This document shows, in pieces, positions 1 to 13,435 of a DNA stretch of 64,000 bases (position 1 is the first letter of the stretch; every line of letters begins with the position of its first letter). The notes under the pieces are model-generated. The model did not search any database and had not been told where the DNA came from. It saw nothing but the letters and a program-made list of their open reading frames with translations. The stretch is from contig OY282558.1 in assembly GCA_958295665.1 (NCBI GenBank), positions 311,832,092 through 311,896,091 on the forward strand, written 5' to 3'. Both the position numbers and the translations under genes were made by a program. The DNA is from Tipula vernalis (lineage: Eukaryota; Arthropoda; Insecta; Diptera; Tipulidae).

Positions 1-2986
1 GCAAAGAAACTATAGGGAATATAAATATTTCACTTCAAAATATCAATATTTGGGCGGTTTAATGTTGTATTGGAGAAACCTTTTAATTTTATGTCGCCAA
101 ATTTTTATAAAAACTATCATGCGCTCTTAGAAAATAAAAATATGTAAATATAAATATTGTATAATCAGACACAATTTACTTATTCAATCTCGAAATTTCA
201 AGACACCCTTGCTTATGTTAAGCCGTATCAGCAATATGTCCAATTATCGAAAAAGGTTCCGTATACTAAAGAAATAATAAAAAACTATCAATAGAAATAT
301 ACAGAAGCTATCGAATTTAATACAAATCGAGAAACCAATAATTTATAATTTTCATTTGATATAATGTTGAGAGTATAATACGGTACGATAGAATAAAAAT
401 GATAGAATAGAAAAATTTTCCGTTCACCATTTTCTCTTGGGTCGAATATTTCCTATTTTCTACATATTATATAAAATATTGATAATATTGCATTTTCCCA
501 TGAAACCCATCTAAGATATGTATGTTTATATATTTGTTGTATAAATAAACTTAAAAAAAAAAACCTAAATATGTACAATATATATATACAAAGTACAAAC
601 GTATACCAGAGAAAATGAAAATGATATGAAAACCGAAAAAAAATTCTAGAAAATTGTCTTTTCGTGATATTGAATACGAATTGGATCCTACATTTTTTGG
701 ATTACATTTTTCCGGCTATTTTAATAAATAATAAATAAAAAAAAAAATGGATAAACTATTGATGATTATCAAGATTGTCATCATTGTGAAGAAATGGTAT
801 AAATATTTATTATTATTATTATTATTATTATTTTGGTATTCACATACAATTTATTCTCGTCATCATCGAACAGATAAAAACAATATGTATGTATATGCGA
901 AGCGTTGTATATGAATTACAAAAAATTCACATCATTTCAAGATTAAACCATGAACCTACATAGTTTGATACAATATATCCAACGAGCATACTTACGCAAA
1001 AAGGGTTTATAATAATATCTGTGTATGAATATTGCTTTTACTTTAATTAATTGGATTCTATTGAGAATAATCATCATACTAATGGCGTACGTCCAATGAG
1101 CAATTTAATCGGAAACTAATTTAACTTTATCGATATAATTTTACTTTGCTCTAATTGTGTATTATACACCAACGTCCATATTTTGCTCGTTCAATATATA
1201 AGAAAAACCAACAAAACAAAAGGAGGAAAAAATAGTAATTGATTTTCATTTGTTTTTCAATTCCTTCCTTCTTCTAATGAAAACTTGACGATGTAGGTAA
1301 TTGAATCTAATGAGTAAATTTAAACATTTTTCTTCAATATTACACCACATCAAACCGGTGAATGAATTTTTTTTTTCTTTCAGGGTTTGCTTCTTCGTTT
1401 TAAGTAGCATTACAAAATTCAGCCACATAAAAATAACATAACAAAAAAAAAAAAAAACAATAAATCACCAAAATAAAAATAAAGACAGCAGCAAAAAATG
1501 TCATAAAATTCGTCTGGGATGGCTTTTGATTGTTGTTGTTGTTGGTATATATTTCAAGTTTATTATTTATTTTTATTTTTATATATTTTACGACATTTTA
1601 TTATACCTTTTTTGTCACAATTTCTTCTTGCGTTCGTTTGACGATTTTCATGAGAAAAAAATAGGCTCTGATTATTTAATTTATATATACATAAAAATAG
1701 CAGCAGAGCTGATTTTCAAAATAGTGTCATTTGAATTATATTTGAATGCACATATTTACAGATTTGTTGCGAATTCTATATTTTATTCGGAATACAAAAA
1801 CCGCATATATTATTTGTAATCGGATTAAAATAATTACGATTAGATTTTAATTTTTAGAACAGGTTATTTTAAATACAAAGTGTTATTTTGTATCAATGGT
1901 AAATTGGCAACATTGACTAGTTAATGTTAACAATAAACAGAGTTTTTGGAAAACTCATACAGAAGAAATTACTGAATCGACCTTCACTCTGTGAATCCTC
2001 GTTTCTAAATTGCGCTTACGCAGGAAATTAACAGTTGGAAACCATCGAATTGTGCAACATTCGATAAATATAGAGTTTTTCCTCCTTTAGAGACCGAAAT
2101 CGATCCTTACTTATCTCTACGGAGACTATTCGAACTACACTTAAAAGGTATTGGTCAAAGTTGCAGGTTGGTCAGCCCCGTAAAAGATTTTACACACAAG
2201 CCTTTTTTTTTTGCCTGTCGAAACATTTTGCAATTAATTAATTATTATTGGTCGGCGGTGAGAAACAAATTCGAAACAGCGGTCTGGCAAGAATCATTCT
2301 TAACCAATGCTCTATAGCCTATTCAGGGAGATCTTACAAAGTTCACGTATAATTTTAAAAAATATCCTTTGAACTGCGAGAGGGCCAGGGTCATCAAATA
2401 AAAAAAAAGTACAAAATGATTCAATTTCTCATAAAGGGAAATATATTCTTCTGCTTCTCTCATTTGCTTTGCCGTAAAGGTATCTGAGTTTTCAAAAACG
2501 TCACTAAAAAAATATTGTAGAAGTGGAGTAGCTCTTGAACTACTGCAGATAGAAACTTCAAATAAAAAGATACTTCTGTTAATCCGCCTTTAAAAGCGGT
2601 TGAACTATTGCACTTTTAAAAGCATTTACCTTCAAATTAGTTCAAATGTGATATTATTATCATATTTTTGCTTGTTCTGGCTAAACAAAACATTTCAAAG
2701 GCAATTGGCTTATATCCCCTTTAAATTAGAGCTAGACAAACTTATATTTCTAAGAGACAAAAATAGGGAATTTTTTCTACCCCATCCTGTACATTTGGCG
2801 ATCATGCCTATTAATATTCCAACAACATTTTATAAATTTTGAAGCTTAATTTTAATTACACTTTTATGTGTCTAGGTAGTTAGATTGTACGTTAGTTCAC
2901 AATATGTAGACACTTCTAAGAGCCAATAAAACCCAATGTTAAATGGCATTACGAGGTTAGAGGGAGGGACAAGTTTAAGGTGGATT
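1..2986. other. AT-rich DNA without recognisable gene
   Basis: I see no credible coding sequence. The open frames here are short, rich in F/I/K/N/Y and made of A/T runs. There is an ATT/TTA trinucleotide microsatellite at about 806-833 and many poly-A and poly-T tracts. It resembles dipteran intergenic or intronic DNA and could belong to a large gene whose exons lie outside the window. Confidence 0.6.
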
Positions 2987-5750
2987 CAGTGGCGTAACTA
3001 CAAATTTCCGGCCACCCCGTAACATTTTTTTAAGCCCTTTAAAATGCTTCTTGTACATTTGAACAAACAAATAGCTTATTTCTTCCTCGATAAGCTTATT
3101 TCTTCCTATAGTCTAGTCTCACATTAATTAAAAGTATCTGATTTCGAAAGAAGATTACACGAAACACCTTGCAACTCAATGTTCTGACGATTTCTAAATA
3201 TATCGATAAAGCGTCACAAATTTCGAATATAATTTGAAAAATATCAAGAATTTCGAATTTTCAAAGTACCCTGAACATTTTTGAAAGTTCTCAAATATCG
3301 AAAAATTGTATAAGCATAAAATATGTATTTGCAAAAATGTGTCCATTAGTTTGAAGTTTTATAGTTAATTTAAATAAATTGGGGTTTCAACTAAACTTTT
3401 AACTTTGAGCTTTTTTCATACGGTTTCAACTACACTTTTAACTTTGAGCCTTTTTCATACTTTTAGGTTTTTGATACAAAGTTTTATGTATTTGCAAAAA
3501 AATGAAGAACTTTTAATTTCATAAGCTTTCAATTATAAAAGCTTTACTAACCAAACCATTTTACTCAGAAATATGATTTCTCAAAGTGTGACGGAATTTT
3601 GGGTAAAATTTAAAATATTTGTTCTCCAAGTTAATCATCAATCATCAAAAGCTTTCAGTTTTAACAGGTTTTTATTACAAAGCAAGGTGGTATTTTTGGA
3701 TAAATTTAGCATATTTGTGTCCAATGAGCTTTAAGCTTGATAAATAATTTATACCATGTATTTGGGTTTAAACTTAATATTTCTGAGCCTTTTAATAATT
3801 TTAGGTTTTAGGTACAAAAAATAAGTATTTGCAAAAGTTTCAAGAGCTTTTAGTTTTAAGAGCTTTCACAGATCGAAACTTTTTAAACAATTTATCTCAA
3901 AATTCCGTTACCCTTTGTAACGGAATTTTAGGATAAATTTAGAATGTTTGTTGCCAATGAGCTTTAAGATTAATAATTAATTTATTCTTTTTGGGTTTGA
4001 ACTTAACGTTTGTGAGCCTTTTCATAATTTGATGTTCTTGCTAAAAGGTTTTATGAACATAAATTATGTATTTGGAAAGAAATATCGAACTTTTAGTTTT
4101 GGAAGCTTTCACGTGTCGAAGCATTTTAAACCCAAATCATTTACTTTTTATTCTGAAATTTAATAGTTTAAAGGAAGGTGGGATTTTGGAAAAAAATTTA
4201 GAATATTTGCTTTCAATTAGCTTTAAGCTTGACAATTAATCCATACTTTTTGGGTTTGAACTTAACATTTTTTAGCTTTTTAATAACTTCAGGGTTATAG
4301 TAAAATGTTTTATGAGCATAAATTATATATTTGAAAAAATTGTCAAGAGCTTCAGTTTTAAGAGAAAGTTTTGAAGCTTTTTAAACTAACCATTCTCAAA
4401 AACTCTTTTAAACATCACCATTTAGATTTATATGTATAAGTCTGTAAGTTCTTACAACACAAAGCTAAGCGTAGAACACTGCCTTACAAAATTCGAATAA
4501 TTTCGAAAATCTTTAAAAGTCTCGAATAATTCTAGGAATGTCGAAAACCTTAAGAAATCTGTAATAAGCCGCGAAATAATCTCGATTACTCCAGATAATT
4601 CGAAAAATCCCAATATTATGTGAATAATCGATTGATCTCGAACAATTTCAATAATACCGAAAACTCTGAATATTAATGAATAATATGGGAAAGACTGTAC
4701 AAATCTAGAAAACCCACGAACATTTTGAAAAATTCCGAAAATTCATGTAAATATAGAATTATTTCTGAAGTAACTTAATGTTACTAATTCTACTAAGCAA
4801 ATTAAGGTCATGCTCAACAAAAAGATATGCAATAAGTATAGAACCCCCGAATCGTATCGGAAATTTTTTTAAATATCGAACAATCATATTCTTCGAACAG
4901 GCTTTAAAATTCCTAACCTAACTGTTTCATAACACCGAATCACCAATTGAGTCTCAAACATCACGCATCTCATTTCCATCATAAACTCCCAAAATTTCGA
5001 GAAATTTTAAAAAGTGATCACAACATGAAAGCGAATATGAAATCGTGAAGCGAGAATTTCTAAAATCAGGAGAACCCCACCAAAAAAAGCACCATCACTA
5101 GTTGCAAAATTAAGTTGGCATTTGCATTTTCCTTGTATTTAAAATAGTTTTAGAGACTTACTATGGTTTGGCTTAAGTGTGGGAAATAAGAATCTATTTT
5201 CAGTCGCGGTTAAGTATTTTTCAAGTTTCTTCTTGATTTTTATGAACATCGCAAGGCTGCTAACACCAGCAGATTACGACAAGCTTCCTCTTTTAAATCA
5301 AATTTAACCTTTTGCAAAATAAATTTTATCTGTTGGCAAATCAAATAATTCAACTTTTTCTAATCAAAACTTGATTTGTGAAAGGTTGAATTTGTTTGGC
5401 TAAAATTCAATTTGATTTGTAAAAGGTTGAGTTTTTACTGCAAAAGGGGTAAACTTGGAGTTACGCAAAACGTATACGAGTAATACAAATAAATCAATAC
5501 AGCAATCCATAAAACCGTTGTCGTTTAATTTCGAAAGCTTTGATTTCAAAATAGTTTAGCTAATTTTCTACTTAATCTAAATATCGGTTAGAACGTATAG
5601 GCATTTTTATTTCTCTGGAGTTAAGAAAATATTTAATAGTAACCGAAATGATTTCTTCTTTTCTAAAGATTAGCCCACCGCTTAATCTAAGCTAACTTAT
5701 CTTAAATCTGGTGGCTGCGGGTGCTGCAGGTACCTATAGTTACGCCACTG
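2987..5750. mobile_element. hAT-like non-autonomous DNA transposon
   Basis: The ends are 14-bp terminal inverted repeats, CAGTGGCGTAACTA at 2987-3000 and its complement at 5737-5750. They are flanked by partly matching 8-bp candidate target duplications, ggtggatt (2979-2986) and tctggatt (5751-5758), 6 of 8 identical. CAGTGG-type termini with 8-bp duplications are typical of hAT elements. No transposase frame is visible in the 2.76 kb. The interior is mainly degenerate repeats (separate entry) followed by many short aatttcgaa-like motifs at about 4480-4760. The superfamily call rests on termini only. Confidence 0.6.
3330..4400. repeat. Degenerate tandem repeats inside the hAT-like element
   Basis: A block built from phrases such as ggaattttgggtaaaattta, gagctttaagcttgataa and gttttatgtatttgcaaaa recurs near 3340, 3590, 3680, 3920 and 4175. 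Later units are roughly 240-260 bp apart. The copies are clearly related but diverged. The repeats fill the left half of the transposon and appear to be non-coding. Confidence 0.55.
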
Positions 5751-6600
5751 TCTGGATTATGAACAATGCCTATAGACTTATCACAAATATATTCCGTATT
5801 TCTTGCAATTGCTTCGCTGCTGCAATATATAATCTGGTATAATGATATTTTGTTGCTGTTAAGTTAAGCAAATCACATTCTTTATCTAAATCAATCAAAT
5901 CCGGACTTTTACTGCAAGTGTTTTTCAAATTTATTGGAAAATAAACAATTTTATTAAATTCTAAAATATTTTTCATTGTTTCTGACTTTTGTCACAATCC
6001 AAGTTTTAATGAAGTAATATCAAAGTTTGACTGAAATGATTATTTTGGCATTGCAATGTTCAAATTCATATACTTGACTAAACAATAGATAAAAAATAAG
6101 AACGAATGGTTTAAAGTCCTCTTTTCTTGGTTAATATTATTAAACTGATTTCAATGGCTAGAAGCCATGTTAATACTTAGGCTTTGTTTGATATTATCCC
6201 AGGCTTGTATCTCTGGAAATTCCTCTCCCAAACTTTTTTACACAGTTTATTAAGGCAATTACAAAATCACATAATGTATTGACAAAGTAAAAAAAGGAAG
6301 CAGAAATTCTGAAAAGTCACCCTTTCATCTCGATCAGAAGAAACAGTCATTTTTTTAACCTGAAACGCGTTACATTTGCGTACAATGCGAACATACTTCT
6401 TCCTTTCTCAAGAAGTGGCTAATAAGACATACCACTATATCGACACTACAAATATCCTAAAGCCTCGATTTTGTTCGTCAAGAGGGAATTTTGGCATGGG
6501 CTGCAATTTTCATGTCAGGTTTGTTCTAAATATACAACACTACATTTATTACTTGTTTCATTTTATTTTAGTTTAACTTTTCCGCCAAACTCCTGTTTTA
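5751..6600. other. No recognisable feature
   Basis: AT-rich sequence with only short open frames (5770-5976 minus, 6376-6576 plus) that match nothing I recognise and are probably chance. Confidence 0.5.
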
Positions 6601-6720
6601 GTTTTTGGTGATATACTGACTAGTTTTTATGGGATAAATTGGAAGGAAAGGATTGTTTCAGCAGGACGGTGCCCCATTACAACTAAAAAAAAATTTATAA
6701 CTTTTATTAGTCGCAATATT
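6600..6720 (+). pseudogene. Tc1/mariner-like transposase scrap
   Basis: Near 6656-6680 one plus-strand frame reads FQQDGAP, the signature before the second catalytic aspartate region of Tc1/mariner transposases. A run reading GDILTSFYGINWKE lies just upstream in another frame, so the relic is frameshifted. No termini or other transposase motifs could be tied to it. The seven-residue motif is distinctive but short. Confidence 0.4.
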
Positions 6721-7341
6721 TTTTCTTGCGTTTAATAATTGCATCAATAGTAATTATACAACAAATTAACATTTATCGAATATTACATATTTTTTAATAA
6801 TTTTCAGGGAGCCAAGGTGATCTGTATAATTTTCCAAAATGATATTTTATACGCCTATTTGATGCAAGTAAAAAGTGCAACTCTTCACTTCAGATTAATA
6901 AATCATTTGCTTACTGCAGCCAAGGGTTAATACACTTAAAATAAAATAAAAAATATTTTATTTTAATTTGGTTTTTGTTGTGATAAGAAATGTGATTCAT
7001 TATTTCATATTCAGACAACTAAAATAATTTTATTAACACAGTTCAATAGAATTTATGTACGTCAAATTGCTAAAAAATGCCAGTCAACTGTATAGAAAAT
7101 TCAATGAGCATTTGTTTTGGCATTTGAATTTGAATTTTGAAATTTTATGGGGTATGGTATACATACGTACAAGTAGGTATTTATTTTAAATCAAGAATTA
7201 TATTTTTAAAAAAAATATCTGAAATTTAGTATTTTGCAAATTCTGCTTAATTTTGATGTTTTTACTATTTACGTTAATTGTTGTAGGTCATTGTACTTTG
7301 ACAACTAATGTGCTAAATCAACTGATAACAATTAAATCAAA
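6721..7341. other. No recognisable feature
   Basis: AT-rich sequence between the mariner-like scrap and the integrase relic. I see no gene, terminal repeat or structured repeat. Confidence 0.5.
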
Positions 7342-8125
7342 ATGATTTCAGTTTTTGTTAAGTTTGTGAAATTTAGGGAAAGTCGCTTATTGACATCAAA
7401 CTTATCAGATTTCAGCGATGACATCAAACTGTTACGGTACAAGAGCTACGATTGGCGAGGAAGAAAACAAATGGGACCTAAAAATGAATCAATTGCAATG
7501 GTCTATGAACAACCTACTAAATTCAACAACGGGAATGTCACCGCAGTCTTTGGTGTTGACTTATAATTCCCGAAGCATGTTGAAGAACAAATTGTTGCTC
7601 GCGTTAACCGATGAGAATCCGACTGCAGAGTATAATAATTTAAAAAAAATGGCTTACATGAGAATAAACTCTGCTGCCGCTAGAAATAAAGAATACTTTG
7701 ATAGCAAACATAAGAAATTAAGGAGTTATAAAGAAGGTGATATGGTTTTTATCAAATGGAAGGGTGGACCTGCCACTGGCACATCCAGGAAACTAATACC
7801 TAAATTTCGAGGGCCATATAACGTAAACAAGAAACTACGGAACGATCATTATATCATAGTTGGTATACCTGGAGCCGAACAAGGACAGAAGAAATTTGAA
7901 GGAGTTTTCACCCCGGAACAAATGAAACCCTGGTGTCGAATCGAGGATTTGGAAGATGACGATGTAGTCGTTTATGAGGACATCAGTAGTCAGGATGGAC
8001 GAGCTGTAGAGTACGGCACAGACGAGGGAACGGAGATTGTTCAACGAAACGGCGAGACAAAGATTGGCGAGAGGAAAGAGGCAATAGACAATGAAATTGA
8101 CGAAAGGAATAGTGGAGAAAAGTAG
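7342..8125 (+). pseudogene. Ty3/Gypsy-type integrase, C-terminal part
   Basis: The main frame (7418-8125, 235 codons) resembles the end of a Gypsy-type integrase, which inserts retrotransposon cDNA into the chromosome. WDLKMNQLQWSMNNLLNSTT followed by GMSPQS matches the end of the catalytic core, where N...STG.SP is usual. It is followed by a basic helix with the EGDMVFIKW beta strand and then PKFRGPYNV, the GPY/F-type motif, at about residues 128-136. An acidic tail rich in E, D and G closes the protein. The 7342-7566 frame is probably the shifted upstream continuation. The D,D-35-E catalytic residues, RT and LTRs are not visible, so this is a 5'-truncated or decayed element. It is distinct from the Gypsy element at 33-38 kb, where no integrase was identified. 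Confidence 0.75.
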
Positions 8126-11100
8126 TGGTAGTATGATAACGAACGTGAACGTAGAACAAGCAAAATATTATAATGCAATAAAACGTGAATTAGAAAAAAA
8201 AGAAAAAGAAAAAACATAGTGTTTCTATAATTCTCTGATAAAACTTTGTTGTTTTTATTTTATTTGAAATATGTAAAATTTAGATTGTTATCAAATAATT
8301 TATCTATTTTACTAAAATTGTAAAAATTAACCTCAAATTTTAACACCCTATATAAGATTTGTATTTATAATTATTTCCTAACCCCGCATTTATTTGGTAT
8401 CTAGAGCTTTAAGCATGCAATACTACCAAGAAGACCATGGTCTTCTGTCATATTATGTTTACGCTTCTTCTTTCAAGCCTGATCAAGGAGAATTAACTCA
8501 TAAAACCATAGGATAGATAATTAGTATGGATTTGCTTAGTAACTGCGGTCTAAGCCTCCGTAGGCGACAAGAACATCATGTACGATCGTGGTTCTACAGG
8601 AAATCCAGAAGTCAAAGATTTTAGTAATCTTTCCTAAATGTGGCCCGAAAAGTATTAATTACTCACATGTGTGAGTCATATGTCAAGATACTCATCTTTT
8701 GAGAGTTACTAATTGCCTAACGCCTTTGGTATTGATACTCTAAGGTCCGCCCCAGTAACAATATCATCCAAAAAATATTACGTGTATCCTCTTCGCAAAT
8801 CGAAGGAGAATATTTTGCTTCCCTGACCAATTTTGAATGGGAAAACTCTCCAAAAGGCTGAGTGAAATTTAGCCATCAAAAAGTGGCATGCAACCGTCGT
8901 TTTAATGCCTATTTACAAAGAAAGGGATATAACCGGAGACGGTTGCAGTTTCTGTAACCGCGAAAAAGCAAAAATTGATTATTGCCTCTAAAAGTTATGG
9001 AATTCTCACAGTAAAAAATGGCGAATGTATTCAAACGGTTCGAAAATTATTATTAAATATTTTAGGGCGTATAAAAAAAATGTAAACGGCAAGCACTTAC
9101 TCGTAACTAAACGCCTAAATACCACTTAAAATAAAATTGCGCTGTAACTCGACACGAGTAACAAATATTAACATCGATTAAAAATTTACTTTGAATTTGA
9201 AGGTTATTCAAAACTGTTAAACATTATAACCTATAACAACGGATTTTATTTATAGTGATTACAACCAGTTTGAAAATAACTTCGTTTCGATCAGAATTTA
9301 ATTTGTAACGCAATGTTATGATTCGGTTAATACAGAACTTTATTTAAACTAAACTGCAGATTTCATAATTGGACATCCTGTTTCAACCCTTTATTTGAAA
9401 GTGAATTTTCTAAGAGCAGCTATGATACCATAATTCGTTTTTCAGCTCTATATGATTTGGATTTGCTTTAACGGATTAGTGAATTTCAGGAGTTAGGCAG
9501 TTTTCGAAAATTATAAAGTAACAGTAACTATTTTTTTTTTTTTTTAAATAATTTACGGTTAACTTTTGGGTATCAACATATCGATTTATAATACGTTTAC
9601 CTAGATCTTACGCGGTTACTCTTAAAATTAAAATGTTACATAATAATCAGGCTTGTAGAATGAATATTACATAGCCCCATTGCCATCCTGATGATAGACT
9701 GACGGATTGATTTATTTATGGAGGAAAATACGTCAAATCACAAATCGTTTATATGAGAACGGAAGTCATGTTTTAATTTCATGATTTTTATTTTTTTATG
9801 TGTAGCACCGAGTAAAATAAACCATTCATGGAACTTGATTTGTTGTTGTTGTTTAAAGATTTATAACTATAGTAAAATACACTAATTATGGTTCCACCTT
9901 TTGTCTCTTATTTTTCAAAATGGCCGCCGAAGCGATCTTTTTGAATTTTCTCCCATGTTAATCTTTTTTTTCTTGTTGCTCATTTAATTATTTTATACCT
10001 ACTGAAAAATCGTCCACTATTTATAAAGCTATCAAGTTTTAAATATCGAAACAATACAATATAACAATGGTTTGAACAGCCAGAATACTGATACCTATCC
10101 CTCCACATCTGGGCATCCCTCCTTGCTCTTAGTCCGGAAAACTAATTTTATAGAGCAATAGCTTAGAACAATTAAATAGAGAGCATTCTACCTAAAAGAA
10201 ATTTTACAAAAATTCAATTTATGAACTAAAAACTAATTTCCTGTTATAAAATACTTTATATTTCTTATGTTTTAATTTATAAATGTCTAAATTACGTTCC
10301 GTCATTTTTTGACGATTTTTAACATTACGCAAATACAATTTATTTATAAAACAAGAATTTTTTTTAAACTTTTTAAAAATTTACTTAAACAAAACGATTA
10401 ATTTACACACGCATATCTATTTTTCATCTCTTTACAGAATGCACGCAAATCACTGCAGACATGCTTCTCGTAGCTAGCAAAAATAAAAATAAATATTTAA
10501 CCTTTAAAAAAAATGTTAACTGTAAAAAAATTGCTAATAAATTACAAACCACCATGATCATAAATAACAATTATTACAAGAGTTATTTATAGTACAACGA
10601 ATCGTTTAATGTAAATGGTAAGTGATTATAATTCTTATATAAGTACTAACCTAGTCTTTGACTTATGAAAACAAATTGGTACCTTAAATGTGTGCCAACC
10701 AAACATCTTTTAGTTTATTGAAAACAATTTGTACATGATTTATTATGATTTCAAAGTTTTATTTATATTTATTATTATACTGGATCAGTATATTCTAAGT
10801 AACTTTAAAGCAAATATTTACGTAATTTAACATTAAATAAACTATACATTACCAGTTTAGAATAGCACAAGTTTTTGAATAGTTTACGAAACTGACAATT
10901 ATTTAGTTAACAAAATGCAGTTGCTAAAACGTAACCAATTGTTAAATACTTCTTCAGTATCGCATCCTCATTTTCGATTTTCTATAATTACATCGTGCAT
11001 CAACCATTATTGTTTTAAGTACCCGTTCTAATTACCCGTTGGTGTTTTAGAAATATTCGATAGTTAAAAGGTTTTAAATGCAATTAGCGTAGTTTGAAAA

Positions 11101-11700
11101 TTTGTTTACTTATACTTTATACGAAAAAATTTGCCAAATTTTTAAAACAAATAAAGAATATTTAACCAAACCCAATTTCTTGTTAAACGTATACGCTTAC
11201 ACTTAGTACCCAAAAAATGATCTACAATTTGACCGCCTTAAGAGTTTTTTAGTTGTAAATAAAGGTTGACACGATGTGGGGAGAATCTTTAAGACTTATT
11301 TTGAGATTGCTCTATACACAAAAACAATTTCAAAATCATTTTTCATATAGCAAGGGCCAACAATCATTTAGTTTATAGTTTGTGATTCGAAAATCATCTT
11401 AATAAAACATTTTCACACATACCAGTGCTTTAAACTGTAACCGAACCTCAATGAACCGGACCGAAAACTCGTTACAACCCGTTACAGTTACAAATCTTGC
11501 AGAGGGGATTGGACCTCCCTGCAGGGGAGGGATCTTGTCCACCTGGTACTAAACCTAATGTCACAAAAAGTACTGTGGTTCCGACATCGGTTAAAGTTGT
11601 TGGTCAATGGGGTGAGTTTTCGACTACTTTTGCAAAACTGCCCTACGTACACAAAATCTTTATTTTAGTGTGATTTTGCCTTCTCACATTACCTAATCGT
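8126..11700. other. No recognisable gene
   Basis: AT-rich sequence. Minor items are a 16-bp palindrome actcacatgtgtgagt near 8664 and a local inverted repeat ggacctccctgcaggggagg near 11510. I found no credible coding frame or transposon end. Confidence 0.5.
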
Positions 11701-11769
11701 ATTTATATATCTATGCTTCAACATTTTTCAAGCCCAAAGAAATTTATTATAACGACAAATTTTGTAGAG

Positions 11770-11925
11770 CATGATTTTGCTCTGTTTGGGCTTTATTAAT
11801 TGCAATACATTCATTGAACCAAAAAAATTCCAATAGGTCTATGACATTTATTAACAAATAATCTAAAAATATCTACACAAATTTGAGTGACTCGTACTAA
11901 CGTAAGGGCTAACACTGTTATTACA
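11770..11925. repeat. Dispersed repeat, copy 1 (second copy 50,115-50,225)
   Basis: The phrases tgtttgggctttattaatt, atctacacaaatttgagtga and gggctaacactgttatt recur in the same order and orientation, diverged, at about 50,119-50,225. This is an old interspersed repeat of unknown class. Confidence 0.4.
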
Positions 11926-12789
11926 CAAAGAAATATTCATTCTATCCCAAGGAATACATTTTGTATTTAAAGAATCGCTTAATAATATTCACATAAGTAG
12001 GAGTCAATAATAGGCATCTAAGGGTTCTAAAATTAATCGAAAAATATTTATCAAATGTTTAAAGTGAAGCTTGCTAAATACTTATTTGCTTATTCCATAA
12101 CATGCAAAAGAAGTAATTTTTCAGAAGTTGTATACCTCCGATCCAAAGGCTGTTTCTGAATACGAATTCGAGAGTATAAAATCCATATTTGTTTCAAATA
12201 AAAATTTTAAACTAAACAATTCGTATTGTATTCATAAATAGACCCAGTTCTTATTATGAAGTCCATTTAAAAAATATGAACAATGTGAAATTAAAATAAT
12301 AAGAAACTATTATTAAGCCTGTCTCAAAATTAATTTTAAATGGAAATTTTTAAATAAATAAATAATTCTTTTATTTTTTTGGCTTACGCCTTGATTTTAT
12401 GATTTTGATTCCTAATTGCCTTAAGAATCTTTAGTTAAAATAGATTTCGGCTAATGCGTGCCACAGGCAAAAATTAAGATTATTCCAATTCGCTTTATGG
12501 TCCAGTGTTAGCTAACTATACTAAAATGTTCAGTTGAGTTCTTTCGTGACTTAACGGCCATTTTTTTCGATTAAATTGAAGAATACGGCCACTAATCAAT
12601 TATAGTTTAAAATGGAAGAGTGACAACGAAAAATATCAAAAAATACTGGGCAATCAAAATCTGTACAGAACTCCAGCACCGGTACTAAATATTTTACGTT
12701 ACCAAATTTCATTTCGTAAATATTAACCGTAATGCAATAATATTTTATTAGTCATCAACAAACAAAGGAATATTTAATGTTAACAATTT

Positions 12790-13270
12790 AATGTTAGCAT
12801 ATCATAATTGCCATTGTCCAAGCTGTGCCTAACAAATTCCGTCAAATCTACTGACACCGTTGCAGTACTATATCTCTCCCTAAACCCTGACTGTAGAGAA
12901 GTTAATAAATTACTTGTATTAAGGTATTGTTTAATCTGATTAGAAGTAATTCTTTCGAGAACTTTTGAAAAGGGTGAAAGCTGAGCAATACCCTATTACA
13001 TCAGATGGTGATACAGGCTCCTTTAGGTAACTCAATAACTTTACTAATTTAGGGGCAATGATTTATAAAAATTTCAGTGGTAAATTGTAAGCACCCATTG
13101 TATTAGGCGATATAGAACCTATTGCCTTAAGTTGATTTGTTAATTGGCCTTAACCTGTTGCCTTCCAGTTTCAGTATGCTGCGCCAAATTCACTATTGGT
13201 ACTTTAACAAACTCATAACTAAGTTCATTGGGAGAAAATTTAGAAACATTCTCTGCTGAATCATTAGTTT
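12790..13270 (-). pseudogene. Non-LTR retrotransposon reverse transcriptase fragment
   Basis: On the minus strand around 12,840-12,990 one frame reads FSKVLERITSNQIKQYLNTS followed by NLLTSLQSGFRERYSTAT. This matches the segment linking RT motifs 1 and 2 of Jockey/CR1/RTE-like non-LTR retrotransposons (SKvlErI..Q...YL...QSGFR...ST). The PI-x-K-like stretch just upstream is in a shifted frame and the YADD region is absent. The element is a decayed fragment with no visible 3' tail or target duplication. Confidence 0.65.
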
Positions 13271-13435
13271 TAAAACCGAATTTCTCCAGATTTCTTCATA
13301 ATATTTTAGTGCCAAGTTTCGAATCCAGTTTATTACATTAATATATTTAGAATGAATCCTGTTCCTTTCTAAATGAGATATTAAAATTTTCCTGTTAATT
13401 ATTGGGTACTACTATATCAGTATTTTGCATTTCAT

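Noticed and set aside
1246..2842. Open frames of 60-97 codons (1246-1428, 1526-1819, 2600-2842)
   Set aside because: Low-complexity translations of AT-rich tracts with no domain, and no second exon or repeat context.
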